64,000 nt of DNA, taken from Leadbetterella sp964423865 (GTDB taxonomy: Bacteria; Bacteroidota; Bacteroidia; Cytophagales; Spirosomataceae). Shown here one piece after another: positions 17,459-26,644 of the stretch. Position 1 is the stretch's first letter. Each line of letters starts with the position of its first letter. The notes beneath the pieces are model-generated. The model did no database searches. It was given only the letters and a program-made list of their open reading frames with translations, and was not told where the DNA came from. The position numbers and the translations under genes are program-made. Location: contig CAYRGN010000009.1 in NCBI GenBank assembly GCA_964423865.1, positions 1 to 64,000 of the forward strand, given 5' to 3'.

Positions 17459-19911
17459 ACTTTGATCAAATAGGATTATCCGGGAAGAATATTGAAAGTG
17501 TAGAAATGATTGAGATCAGCTCTCCGGAAGAGGTGATCAATGACGACAAAAATCTTCCTGCCGTACTGTCTATACTCCCTTTACGCAATACCGTACTTTT
17601 CCCGGGCATTGTGATTCCCGTAACCGTGACGCGTACCAAAGGCATCAGGCTGGTCAAGAAAGCCTATAAGGGCAACAAAACCCTGGGTATTCTTTCCCAG
17701 GTAAAACAAACCAGTGAAGAGCCTACCGGAGAAGACCTTTACAAAGTAGGTACCATTGCCCATATTCTGAAAATGCTGGTGTTGCCTGACGGTAATGTGA
17801 CCATCATCCTCCAGGGGCGCAGGCGTTTCCGGGTAGAAGAATACACCCAGACCGAACCTCATCTTCAGGCCCGGGTAGAATACCTGCCCGATAATTTCCC
17901 CAATCCCCGGAAAAAGGAAACCAAGGCCCTGACCCAGAGCCTGAAAGAGGCGGCCACGAACCTGACCAACCTCAATCCGGAAATCCCGCGCGATGCCCAG
18001 ATTGCCATCAACAATATCGACTCCCTGGTCTTCCTTACCCATTTCCTGTCTTCTAACCTGAACGTGGCGCTATCCGAAAAGCAGGTACTGCTGGAAACCA
18101 TAGACGGGTACGAGCATGCTACCCGCCTTCTGGAGCACATGCACAAGGAAATAGAAGTACTGGAAATCAAAAGAGATATCCAGAGCAAGGCTTCTTTCGA
18201 CATAGATCAGCAACAGCGCGAATATTACCTCCGCCAGCAGATTAAAGTACTCCAGGAAGAGCTGGGAATGGATTCGCCCGACCAGGAAGTGGAAAAACTG
18301 AGAGCCAAAGGCGCCAAAAAGAAATGGCCCTCGGAAACCAACGAACATTTCAACCGGGAGCTGAACAAAATCATGCGTACCAACTCCATGTCGCCCGAAT
18401 ACGGTATTGCCCTGGGCTATGCCGAACTCCTGGCCGACCTGCCGTGGAACGAATACAGCAAAGATAATTTTTCGCTCAGCCGGGCCAGGAGAATACTGGA
18501 CAACGACCATTTCGGCCTCACGAAAGTAAAAGAGAGAATCCTGGAATATCTGGCGGTACTGAAGCTGAGGAACGACATGAAGGCCCCTCTGCTTTGCCTG
18601 TACGGCCCTCCGGGAGTAGGGAAAACCTCCCTCGGTAAGTCTATCGCCAAGGCCCTGGGCAGGAAATACGTTCGTATGGCCCTGGGCGGGCTTCACGACG
18701 AAGCCGAAATCCGCGGGCACCGGAAGACCTATATCGGCGCGATGCCCGGCAAGATTATTCAGAATATCCAGAAAGCAGGCTCCGGGAACCCGGTTTTTGT
18801 ACTGGATGAGATCGACAAAATCTCCCGCGATCACCGGGGCGACCCCTCCAGCGCCCTGCTAGAAGTACTGGACCCCGAGCAGAACAATGCCTTCAAAGAC
18901 AACTACCTGGAAGTGGATTACGACCTCTCCCGCGTGATGTTTATTGCTACGGCGAACTCCCTGGACACCATACAGCCGGCCCTCCGCGACCGTATGGAGA
19001 TCATTGAGCTAAGCGGATACACGGTAGAAGAAAAGCTGGAGATTGCCAAGCGCCACCTCCTGCCCAAACAGCTGGAACTGCACGGCCTGAAACCTTCCGA
19101 CCTGAAACTCACCAAAGCGGCCTGCCTCCGTATTATCGAAGGATATACCCGGGAGTCGGGCGTACGAAACCTCGAACAAAAAATTGGCAGCGTGGTACGG
19201 AAAGTTGCCAAGTCTGTAGCCATGGAGGAAACGTATAACCCTACCCTTACCCCCGAAGACATTGAAACCCTGCTGGGCAATCCCGTCTTCGACAAAGACC
19301 TCTACGAAGGGAACGACTTCGCGGGCGTGGTAACGGGACTGGCCTGGACACCCGTAGGTGGCGATATCCTCTTCATCGAATCGAATGTAAGCCGGGGCAA
19401 AGGACAACTCACCCTGTCGGGACAACTCGGAGATGTCATGAAAGAGTCGGCTATGACCGCCCTTTCTTACCTGAAAGCCCATGCCGAAGACCTGGAAATC
19501 GACTACCGCGTATTCTCCAATTACGACCTTCACATTCACGTACCCCAGGGCGCAGTACCCAAAGACGGTCCCTCGGCGGGCATCACCATGCTCACCTCCA
19601 TGGCTTCCATCTTTACGCAGCGCAAGTTGAGGAACCACCTGGCCATGACGGGCGAAATCACCCTGAGAGGAAAGGTATTGCCGGTAGGAGGTATCAAAGA
19701 AAAAATCCTGGCCGCCAAAAGAGCCAATATCCGGGAAATTATCATGTCGTATAAGAACCGGAAAGATGTGGAAGAAATCGGGGAAGAATATATCAAAGGG
19801 CTGACTTTCCACTATGTCAATTATGTAGAGGAAGTGCTGGAAGTGGCCCTGCTCAAAGAAAAAGTAAAAAATCCGGTGACGTTTATCTTCAAAGAAGACG
19901 ACAAAAAGTAA
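17452..19911 (+). CDS. lon: ATP-dependent Lon protease
   Basis: 819 residues, cytoplasmic AAA+ serine protease that degrades misfolded and short-lived regulatory proteins. Domains in order: N-terminal LON substrate domain (PAVLSILPLRNTVLFPGIVIP), coiled helical region, AAA+ with Walker A GPPGVGKTS (about 385-393) and Walker B VFVLDEIDK, and the protease with catalytic Ser708 in PKDGPSAG and Lys751 in GGIKEKIL. Length is typical of bacterial LonA. A 9-bp stem after the last codons may end transcription. Confidence 0.97.
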   Translation: MLDFDQIGLSGKNIESVEMIEISSPEEVINDDKNLPAVLSILPLRNTVLFPGIVIPVTVTRTKGIRLVKKAYKGNKTLGILSQVKQTSEEPTGEDLYKVGTIAHILKMLVLPDGNVTIILQGRRRFRVEEYTQTEPHLQARVEYLPDNFPNPRKKETKALTQSLKEAATNLTNLNPEIPRDAQIAINNIDSLVFLTHFLSSNLNVALSEKQVLLETIDGYEHATRLLEHMHKEIEVLEIKRDIQSKASFDIDQQQREYYLRQQIKVLQEELGMDSPDQEVEKLRAKGAKKKWPSETNEHFNRELNKIMRTNSMSPEYGIALGYAELLADLPWNEYSKDNFSLSRARRILDNDHFGLTKVKERILEYLAVLKLRNDMKAPLLCLYGPPGVGKTSLGKSIAKALGRKYVRMALGGLHDEAEIRGHRKTYIGAMPGKIIQNIQKAGSGNPVFVLDEIDKISRDHRGDPSSALLEVLDPEQNNAFKDNYLEVDYDLSRVMFIATANSLDTIQPALRDRMEIIELSGYTVEEKLEIAKRHLLPKQLELHGLKPSDLKLTKAACLRIIEGYTRESGVRNLEQKIGSVVRKVAKSVAMEETYNPTLTPEDIETLLGNPVFDKDLYEGNDFAGVVTGLAWTPVGGDILFIESNVSRGKGQLTLSGQLGDVMKESAMTALSYLKAHAEDLEIDYRVFSNYDLHIHVPQGAVPKDGPSAGITMLTSMASIFTQRKLRNHLAMTGEITLRGKVLPVGGIKEKILAAKRANIREIIMSYKNRKDVEEIGEEYIKGLTFHYVNYVEEVLEVALLKEKVKNPVTFIFKEDDKK

Positions 19912-19927
19912 AGTCGTCTTCTTTCCC
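19894..19927 (+). terminator. candidate terminator of lon
   Basis: Perfect 9-bp stem GAAGACGAC/GTCGTCTTC with a 10-base A-rich loop, overlapping the end of lon and followed by a short TTT then CCCC. The T-run is weak, so termination efficiency is uncertain. Confidence 0.5.
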
Positions 19928-19963
19928 CAGAGACTGTCCGCCAAGGAAATGTGATACAGATCA

Positions 19964-19994
19964 TTGCTTTTTTATTTCAAATGGTTTAACTTTG
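19964..19994 (+). promoter_or_regulatory. promoter of the hemerythrin-like gene
   Basis: TTG at 19964-19966, 20-base spacer, TAACTTTG at 19987-19994, both matching the Bacteroidota consensus, 20 bases before the ATG at 20014. Confidence 0.75.
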
Positions 19995-20013
19995 AAATAT
20001 AAGCGAAACAGTT

Positions 20014-20712
20014 ATGACAAATTCTGAAACGGTGCAATCCCTGGTGGAATCCGCTAAAATCTATCAGATGGTAACCGAAAGGCTGGATCTGATAGACGGC
20101 AAACAAGAGCTTACCTTTGAATCGGAACTGATGGAACTTATACTGGAATTCTACAGCGGCGACGAAAATGACCTGCCGGTAGAGAAGCTCCAGAAGTTTT
20201 CCATGATGCAGGTGATGTATTACCTGCAAGCCTCCCACAAACTGTATGTTTCCAAAACACTCCCCGAAATAGAGCAGTCTATGGCCCATATTCAGCGGAG
20301 GTACTACGACACTCCCCAGATACTGGACGCCCTCGTACTGTTTTTTGACCATTACAAAACCGGCTTCCTGGAGCATATCCGGATGGAGGAAAGAGATTTT
20401 TTCCCTTATCTCAAAAAATTACACCATGCCTATACCGGTGGTCTTAACCGGGAAGAGACAAAGGCCCTGCTGAACAACACCTCTATTGACCAGTTTATAG
20501 ATGATCACGACGCCGTGGAAGATGAACTGCGGCATGTTTCCGCGCTTATCCACAATTATTCCGAAGGGGAAACCATCCCCCTGCCTTTCAAGGTATTCCT
20601 TAACCAGGTAGAACTTTTTGAAATGGACCTGCGCAAACACGCCATCATTGAAGATCATGTGCTGGTACCTATGGCCCAAAGAATAGAAAAGGAACTACGC
20701 CAACGGACCTGA
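20014..20712 (+). CDS. hemerythrin-like domain protein
   Basis: 232-residue all-helical cytoplasmic protein. Histidines and acidic residues are arranged as in hemerythrin-type di-iron bundles: QASHKLY, LEHIRMEERDFFPYL, FIDDHDAVEDELRH and RKHAIIEDHVLVP. The pattern H...HxxxE...H...HxxxED resembles RIC/ScdA-type iron-sulfur repair proteins, but the N-terminal ScdA domain is absent. A role in di-iron chemistry, oxygen or nitrosative stress is inferred. It has its own promoter. Confidence 0.78.
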   Translation: MTNSETVQSLVESAKIYQMVTERLDLIDGKQELTFESELMELILEFYSGDENDLPVEKLQKFSMMQVMYYLQASHKLYVSKTLPEIEQSMAHIQRRYYDTPQILDALVLFFDHYKTGFLEHIRMEERDFFPYLKKLHHAYTGGLNREETKALLNNTSIDQFIDDHDAVEDELRHVSALIHNYSEGETIPLPFKVFLNQVELFEMDLRKHAIIEDHVLVPMAQRIEKELRQRT

Positions 20713-20772
20713 CTTTTTTCATTGCCAGAAAATTTTTGTTTTGCCTAAACTTAGAACCAACCTGAATACCTT

Positions 20773-21705
20773 ATGAAACTCCTCTCCTTTTTCCTTCTTA
20801 TTTCCAGCGTTTCCCTTGCCCAGAGCTTCAAAATCATTGGCTATTATATGCCCACCGCAGATCCGGTGAATATAACCCATTATACGCATATCAATTATTC
20901 CTTTGCCATTCCTGCCAAAACGGGCGATACCCTCCTGCCCCTGCGCAACCCGGAAAATGCCCGGAAAATGATTGCACAGGTACATGAGCTGGACAAGAAG
21001 ATTTTCATCTCTGTAGGCGGGTGGGGCATCGGTGACGGAGGCGGAGACGACACCCGGTTTCATAAAATGGCGGAAACCGCTCAGGGCCGTCAAAGCTTTA
21101 TTCAAAGCACCATGAAGATGGTGGAAGAGTACGGATTTGACGGGGTAGACCTCGACTGGGAGTACCCGGACGAAGATTCTCCCTCCGCAGACCATTATGT
21201 ACTGCTGGTGACTGACCTGGCCAACGCCCTGCATAAGCAAGAAAAGCAGCTTACAGCAGCAGTGATCTCTTACGGCAAAAAAGGATACGGCATCAAAAAA
21301 GAGGCTTTTGAGAAAATGGACTGGATCAACCTGATGGCTTACGACGACGATTACGGTCCGGATTATGTCAAGGCGCACTCTCCGTATTCCCTGGCTTTGC
21401 GGTCTCTTGATTACTGGCTGAATGAGCGCGGTCTCCCGCCCCACAAAGCCGTTCTCGGACTTCCTTATTATTCCAAAAAGGGAATGGGAAATTTTGGCCC
21501 TGATTACAAAACCCTCCTGAAAGACGGGGCCAGTCCTTACGACGATTACTGGAAAGGCGCATTCTATAACGGGGTTCTCACCATTCGCCTGAAAACGCGC
21601 CTCGCCCTTGACCACCAAATGGCCGGCGTAATGGTGTGGGAAGTGCGGCACGACACCCAGGATGAATATTCATTGGGCAAAGCCATTCACGATACGGTGA
21701 AGTAG
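20773..21705 (+). CDS. secreted glycoside hydrolase family 18 (chitinase-like)
   Basis: 310 residues with signal peptide MKLLSFFLLISSVSLAQ. The GH18 catalytic signature DGVDLDWEYP spans residues 123-132 with Glu130 as the proton donor. Upstream SVGGWG is the conserved SxGG motif and MAYDDDYG is the later MxYD motif. The catalytic domain stands alone with no carbohydrate-binding module, so it is a compact chitinase or endo-beta-N-acetylglucosaminidase; which of these cannot be decided by eye. Predicted to be exported to the periplasm or surface. Confidence 0.88.
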   Translation: MKLLSFFLLISSVSLAQSFKIIGYYMPTADPVNITHYTHINYSFAIPAKTGDTLLPLRNPENARKMIAQVHELDKKIFISVGGWGIGDGGGDDTRFHKMAETAQGRQSFIQSTMKMVEEYGFDGVDLDWEYPDEDSPSADHYVLLVTDLANALHKQEKQLTAAVISYGKKGYGIKKEAFEKMDWINLMAYDDDYGPDYVKAHSPYSLALRSLDYWLNERGLPPHKAVLGLPYYSKKGMGNFGPDYKTLLKDGASPYDDYWKGAFYNGVLTIRLKTRLALDHQMAGVMVWEVRHDTQDEYSLGKAIHDTVK

Positions 21706-21875
21706 AGATAAGCTTTACCTCGCGAAGGTCTCTTGCACGGTTACCGGTTCGAGATTACTGAAACCGGGGATTTTCACAATCAAGTTCAATCGAAAAACAG
21801 TATTTGAAACTTACGAAAATGTCCAATTGAAAACCTTTAGCCCCCCTTTTTGCCAATAATGCAATCAGCCTGTTC

Positions 21876-22889
21876 TCATTTTTTGTAAGGTCCCAGGAAT
21901 TTATCTCCATTAAAATGCACCAAATGGTCAGGGTTGTCAGCAATCCAAACTTCGGTTTCCCAAGCAATTTCAGCTATAAACTGTCTGAATTTTGACCGGG
22001 TTAAAAACGCGGTGACGTAAACCATATCAGCCTTACAATCTTTCGTTAATTTTTGAAGTTGTAAAAGACGAATTTCTGAAATCGGACCCGATGAATGAAC
22101 GGCCTCAATCAAATAGAGCCAATTCTTTTTCTTGGAATACGCAATGACATCGGGCAATTCCTCATGAGAGATTTCAAAGAAGTTTAATTTTTCCAATTTC
22201 TCTTTTCCAAGATAAAGATATTTGTCAGCGGTATCTCCCACATACAAAACCTCCGCACCAAATCCGTATCTTGGTAAAAATTCCTCAATAATTGCTTTTT
22301 GTAAATCGTTGTGTTCTCCTGCTGAAAAAGTCAATTGCCCACCTGATGGAAGCGATACTTCAACTTTTGAAATTTGTCTTTCTCTTTTCAATTTTTGACT
22401 TAAAGGTTCAATATTTTTCAGAATCTCCTTAACAGATTCTTCCCAATTTTTCTTCCCAAAACTTCTTATCAATTCTGCATAAGTTGGATTGATTGAATAA
22501 CCACGAGTTGAATCATTAGTCGCAGAGTTAGGACTTGATTGTAAAACAACTTCAGCAATCGTTAAAAGTTTTAAATCTTTTCTTCTGATGTCGTCATACG
22601 AACCTGAACTGATATTTTCGTAGAAATTCTCATTTACATAATTGATTATATCTCTTGTTTTTAGGGCAAATCCGCTATTCAAATCTTTAGCAATAGAAAG
22701 ATCTTTTAGTGCTTTTATATCTCCACTTGCCAAAAAAGCAATTGCCATTCTTTCCAATCTTCTTGGAGTTCCCTCAATAGGAATTCCAAAAGTATCGAGA
22801 ATGTAAAGTGCTGTATTGATAAGTTCTTAAATAGCCTTGGGCTTTTCAAGAAATGTTTTTGAACTATCTATACTGATATATTGCTTCAT
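21876..22889 (-). pseudogene. BsuBI/PstI-type restriction endonuclease with early nonsense codon
   Basis: The intact-looking frame runs from an ATG at 22889, overlapping the methyltransferase 3' end by 26 bases, through 337 codons. Codon 21 is TAA (22829-22827): MKQYISIDSSKTFLEKPKAI, stop, then ELINTALYILDTFGIPIEGT and onward. The part after the stop, including LPDVIAYSKKKNWLYLIEAV, matches the BsuBI/PstI endonuclease family, whose members have about 316-326 residues. The residues between the stop and the first internal start (TTG 22757, ATG 22748) read as real protein, so a product starting there would lack about 44 residues. Either the gene is dead, is expressed at low level by reinitiation, or the stop is a sequence error. 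The region is AT-rich, which suggests transfer. Confidence 0.78.
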
Positions 22890-23895
22890 TCTCGAATAAT
22901 TTTAGTTGCTCAAACTCAATTATAGGATAATCTTCTATAGAAGTTCCCATAAGGTGAGATTTTATGTTTCTAGCTAAATAAAATGCGAAATTTGGCGCAA
23001 CTGCATTACCAATTTGTGTGTATTGATGTGTTTCTGTTCCTTGAAATTCAAACCAATCAGGAAAACTTTGAAGTCTTGCTGCTTCACGAACAGTAATTCT
23101 TCTTCTTCTCCCGTCTTTTAATTTTACCCGGTGCATATCTCCAGTAGCACCTGCAAGATTTCTACAAGTTAAAGTTCGGGCCGGCCTGTCTAAATACAAA
23201 TCTCTGGGGTTAACACATTTAGAAGCTTTTTCGTAGTTCGCTACATACCTGTCCATAGATTCTGTAAAGAATTTTGAATCTTCATCAAATTCAAAAGCTA
23301 ATTCTCCCAATGCTTCTCCTGCTGTAACGGTTCTTCTAATGGGATTTGGTAATTGTATTTTCTGTTTTGAACCAATTACAATTACTCTTTCTCTGTTTTG
23401 AGGAACTTCATAATTTACCGTATTTAAGAGTCCATAGTCAATATAATATCCCAAACTTTCAAGTCCGTCAATTACTTCTTTCAAATACCATTTGTTCTTG
23501 TACATCATTCCTCGAACGTTTTCAAACATAAAAACTTCTGGATTTAATTGCCGAACAGCGGACAGAAAGATGGGAAAACCGTCTCTCGAATCTTGCAACC
23601 CACGTTGTTTTCCCCCAACACTAAACGGCTGGCAAGGCGGCCCCCCAATCACAATGTCAGCTTTTGGATAAGTTGATTCAGGTGTAAGTTTTCCAATAAT
23701 ACATTCTCCCAAAAGGTTTTTGTTATATGTGTTTGACGCATTTTCGTCCATTTCGTAGCCAATGGATTTAAACCCGTTCGCTTCAAATCCAAGAGATAAA
23801 CCTCCGCAACCTGCAAAAAGGTCAACCACCGTCTTGTTTAAGTCGGCATCTATCCAAGGTCTGAGTTTGTAATTTATATCTTCCCAATATTCCAT
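22864..23895 (-). CDS. DNA (cytosine-5) methyltransferase
   Basis: 343 residues with all main C5-methylase motifs: I VVDLFAGCGGLSLGFE (21-36), IV GGPPCQPFS with catalytic Cys88, VI ENVRG, VIII VPQNRERV, and X QIGNAVAPNFA. The target-recognition region lies between VIII and IX (about residues 180-290). It modifies the site cut by the linked endonuclease; the site cannot be read from sequence. It overlaps the start of the endonuclease gene and is AT-rich relative to the flanks. The gene itself is intact. Confidence 0.95.
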   Translation of the reverse strand: MEYWEDINYKLRPWIDADLNKTVVDLFAGCGGLSLGFEANGFKSIGYEMDENASNTYNKNLLGECIIGKLTPESTYPKADIVIGGPPCQPFSVGGKQRGLQDSRDGFPIFLSAVRQLNPEVFMFENVRGMMYKNKWYLKEVIDGLESLGYYIDYGLLNTVNYEVPQNRERVIVIGSKQKIQLPNPIRRTVTAGEALGELAFEFDEDSKFFTESMDRYVANYEKASKCVNPRDLYLDRPARTLTCRNLAGATGDMHRVKLKDGRRRRITVREAARLQSFPDWFEFQGTETHQYTQIGNAVAPNFAFYLARNIKSHLMGTSIEDYPIIEFEQLKLFENEAIYQYR

Positions 23896-24007
23896 TCGGT
23901 AAATTTACGAAATTTTTTTTAAGACGATGTGTACTTTGGACATATCACAAAACGACCGCTCCCTTTGTATTTCACCAAAAAATCCTGAAAAATTTCTAAA
24001 TTTTTAA

Positions 24008-24070
24008 ATAGTATGCTTGCATAACATTATTTTAATGCATTACTTTGTGAATAGTATGCTTGCATACTAT
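24008..24070 (+). promoter_or_regulatory. acyl-CoA dehydrogenase promoter flanked by two palindromic operators
   Basis: A perfect inverted repeat ATAGTATGC-TT-GCATACTAT lies at 24051-24070. A second copy, with its right arm degenerate (GCATAACAT), lies at 24008-24027. Between them sits a promoter: TTG at 24017-24019, a 20-base spacer, TTACTTTG at 24040-24047. Operator 1 covers the -33 box and operator 2 the start-site region. Such palindromes are typical of TetR-family dimers, and acyl-CoA dehydrogenase genes are often under acyl-CoA-responsive TetR repressors; no such regulator is adjacent. Confidence 0.78.
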
Positions 24071-24104
24071 TTTAATAGTTCCAACCTGTTTAATACATCA
24101 AGTA

Positions 24105-25886
24105 ATGACGTCGCTAAAAGGAGGAGAATTCCTGATCAAAGAAACCGCTGCGGGGCAGATTTTTATTCCTGAAGAATTTTCGGAAGAACAGCAAATGATT
24201 GCCGAGACTTGCCGGGACTTTCTTAAAACCGAGATTCATCCTATACTGGAAGAGATTGACAGCGCGAAGACGCCGGAGCTTATTTCTTCTTTAATGGACA
24301 AGGCCGGAGAGTTGGGCTTGTTAGGAACGGCCGTGCCGGAAGAATACGGCGGATTCGGCATGAACTTCAATACCTCTATGCTGGTGGCCGAGGTGTTGGG
24401 CGCGGGGCATTCTTTCTCTGTGGCACAGTCGGCCCACACGGGCATTGGCACCTTGCCCATTGTGTATTACGGAAACGAGGAGCAGAAACAAAAATACCTA
24501 CCCAAGCTCGGAACAGGAGAATGGAAAGCGGCCTACTGTCTCACAGAACCTGATTCCGGCTCGGACGCGAACAGCGGAAAGACCCGCGCGGAACTCAGTG
24601 CTGACGGCGGACATTACCTCCTCAACGGCCAGAAAATGTGGATCACCAACGGGGGATTTGCCGATATATTTATCGTCTTCGCCAAAATTGACGACGACAA
24701 AAACCTGACGGCTTTCATTGTAGAAAAATCGTTCGGCGGCATTACCATGAATGAACCGGAACACAAAATGGGAATTAAAGGCTCAGATACCCGGCAAATA
24801 TTCTTTAACGACTGCAAGGTACCGGCCGAAAACATGCTTTCCACCCGGGGTAACGGGTTTAAGATTGCGGTAAATATCCTGAATGTAGGGCGGATTAAAC
24901 TGGCCGTAGCCGCCGTAGGCGGATCAAAAGCCGTACTCAGCCATGCCGTCAACTACGCCAACGAAAGAAAACAATTCGGCATTTCCATCGGCCGCTTCGG
25001 AGCCATCAAACACAAACTGGCCGAAATGGCCATCCGAATCTGGACCAGCGAAACCGCCTGCTACCGGGCCGGACAAAACATCGATGACCTCATCGATTCC
25101 CTCATGGCTTCCGGCATGAACGACGTAGAGGCCAAACTTAAAGCCCTCGAACAATACGCCATAGAATGCGCTATCCTCAAAGTAAACGGTTCGGAGACCC
25201 TGGATTATGTCACCGACGAGGGCGTACAGGTATACGGCGGCATGGGTTATTCCGCAGACGCACCTATGGACCGCGCCTACCGCGACTCCCGCATCAACCG
25301 CATCTTTGAAGGCACCAACGAAATCAACCGCATGCTGGTACTCGACATGTACCTGAAACGCGCCATGAAAGGAGAGCTCGACCTCCTCGGACCGGCTACT
25401 GCCGTCGGAAAAGAGATTTTGTCCATCCCTGAATTCGGGGGAAATGAAGAAGAAGAAATGTTTGGGGCCGAGAAGAAGGTGATCCGTAACCTGAAAAAGG
25501 TGGCCCTGATGATCGCCGGTTCAGCAGTTCAGAAATTCATGATGAAACTCTCCCACGAGCAGGAAATACTGATGAACGTGGCCGATATTATTACAGAAGT
25601 ATATATAGCCGAATCCGCTCTTCTTCGGGTAGAAAAACTCATCGCGCAGAAGGGAGAAGAGGCGGCTGCATTACAGAAAGACATGGCGCTGGTGTACCTG
25701 CAAAACGCAGTGGCTAAAGTATCCGCAAGCGGTCGCGAAGCCATCAGCGCCTTTGCGGAAAGCGATGAACTGCGCGTAATGCTCATGGGCCTTAAACGCT
25801 TCACTAAAATCGACCCCATGAACACCAAAGATGCCCGGAGAAGAATAGCAGACGCTCTCCTGGCCGAGGGAAAATATATTTTTTAG
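24105..25886 (+). CDS. acyl-CoA dehydrogenase (very-long-chain type, extended C-terminus)
   Basis: 593 residues from the ATG at 24105 (MTSLKGGEFL); an in-frame ATG at 24060 lies inside the operator and is unlikely. The FAD enzyme core has AYCLTEPDSGSDANS, KMWITNGGFADIFIVFAK, GYSADAPMDRAYRDSRINRIFEGTNE, with the catalytic glutamate in FEGTNEI. The extra C-terminal 170 residues form a helical domain as in VLCAD/ACAD9-type enzymes. It catalyses the first step of fatty-acid beta-oxidation. It stands alone behind a double operator, so it is probably controlled by fatty-acid availability. Confidence 0.93.
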   Translation: MTSLKGGEFLIKETAAGQIFIPEEFSEEQQMIAETCRDFLKTEIHPILEEIDSAKTPELISSLMDKAGELGLLGTAVPEEYGGFGMNFNTSMLVAEVLGAGHSFSVAQSAHTGIGTLPIVYYGNEEQKQKYLPKLGTGEWKAAYCLTEPDSGSDANSGKTRAELSADGGHYLLNGQKMWITNGGFADIFIVFAKIDDDKNLTAFIVEKSFGGITMNEPEHKMGIKGSDTRQIFFNDCKVPAENMLSTRGNGFKIAVNILNVGRIKLAVAAVGGSKAVLSHAVNYANERKQFGISIGRFGAIKHKLAEMAIRIWTSETACYRAGQNIDDLIDSLMASGMNDVEAKLKALEQYAIECAILKVNGSETLDYVTDEGVQVYGGMGYSADAPMDRAYRDSRINRIFEGTNEINRMLVLDMYLKRAMKGELDLLGPATAVGKEILSIPEFGGNEEEEMFGAEKKVIRNLKKVALMIAGSAVQKFMMKLSHEQEILMNVADIITEVYIAESALLRVEKLIAQKGEEAAALQKDMALVYLQNAVAKVSASGREAISAFAESDELRVMLMGLKRFTKIDPMNTKDARRRIADALLAEGKYIF

Positions 25887-25912
25887 AGAATAGTGGGTAG
25901 TCCCGAGTGTAG

Positions 25913-25945
25913 AAGCAGAGTCTTCGGCTTGCCGAGACTCTGCTT
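25913..25945. terminator. strong hairpin between convergent genes
   Basis: AAGCAGAGTCT and AGACTCTGCTT are perfect 11-base arms, extended inside by CGGC/GCCG with one bulged T. It lies between the convergent acyl-CoA dehydrogenase and lipoprotein genes. No T-run follows on either side, so it may be a repeat-type hairpin or a weak bidirectional terminator. Confidence 0.6.
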
Positions 25946-26011
25946 ACCAAATAGGGAGTTGTGAATAAGGAGTTGTGCCGAGTTGCGAGTCAGATTCTCC
26001 CGAACTCGGAA

Positions 26012-26644
26012 CTATCCCCTTTCCCCGCCCCTTACTCCCTTCTTATACGGCAACGCTCCCACCAGGTCACTCACCGCCCGCCGAGCCAGGTCCTGGGGAG
26101 AGTCGAAGCGGCTACGGATATATTCCCGGTCTGAGATACCCCATACTTTCTGCCCCGCGTAGGCGTCAAAAAGATCCATCTCGGTGCGGATACCGTTACT
26201 TCCTGTAAACCCGCGCGACACGCTGAATTCTACCGTACTGTGACCAAAAATCACCGCATCAACCCCTAACAGGGAAGCGATCCGCGATTTTTCCATCACC
26301 ATTAACTGGGAAAAAGGAATACCCGACTGCTCCAACGTACGGTTGGTGGTCAGATAATCCTGTACCGTAATACCCAACCCTTTCTTATTGGCCCGTTTGG
26401 CCAGGCTTTCAAAAGCCGTCTTCTGCAAATCAATTCCCGCCCTTCTTTCCTGCTCTTCCCAGGTCACCTTCCCTTCCCGCATCATCTTCCTGTATTCCTC
26501 ACTAAACTTGACATCAAAAGGCAATACCGCTAAACGCTGGTGTTTACCGATCAACGCCTCACTCTCAGGCAGGGTGTAGGGCCTCGCACTGCGGCAGGCG
26601 TAAAGCCCCGCTAGCAGTACGCAAAAACACAATAACTTTCTCAT
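26012..26644 (-). CDS. predicted lipoprotein
   Basis: 210 residues with signal peptide MRKLLCFCVLLAGLYAC, lipobox-like LYAC, so the cysteine is probably acylated. Segment QRLAVLPFDVKF followed by a long helical part and a segment LLGVDAVIFGHSTVEFSVSRG resembles CsgG/GNA1162-type lipoproteins, which share an LAVLPF strand. The middle has QKTAFESLAKRANKKGLG. Function unknown. The gene is convergent with the acyl-CoA dehydrogenase. Confidence 0.65.
   Translation of the reverse strand: MRKLLCFCVLLAGLYACRSARPYTLPESEALIGKHQRLAVLPFDVKFSEEYRKMMREGKVTWEEQERRAGIDLQKTAFESLAKRANKKGLGITVQDYLTTNRTLEQSGIPFSQLMVMEKSRIASLLGVDAVIFGHSTVEFSVSRGFTGSNGIRTEMDLFDAYAGQKVWGISDREYIRSRFDSPQDLARRAVSDLVGALPYKKGVRGGERG

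Noticed and set aside
20719..21651. 310-residue antisense frame over the GH18 gene
   Set aside because: A shadow of a codon-biased gene; the plus frame has signal peptide and catalytic motif.
21755..21967. 70-residue frame overlapping the endonuclease 3' end
   Set aside because: Partly overlaps the conserved C-terminus of the endonuclease in another frame and has no recognisable family; the remaining part is too short to judge.
21706..24059. Insertion sequence or integrative element carrying the R-M genes
   Set aside because: Low GC suggests transfer, but no transposase, integrase or terminal repeats were found at the edges.
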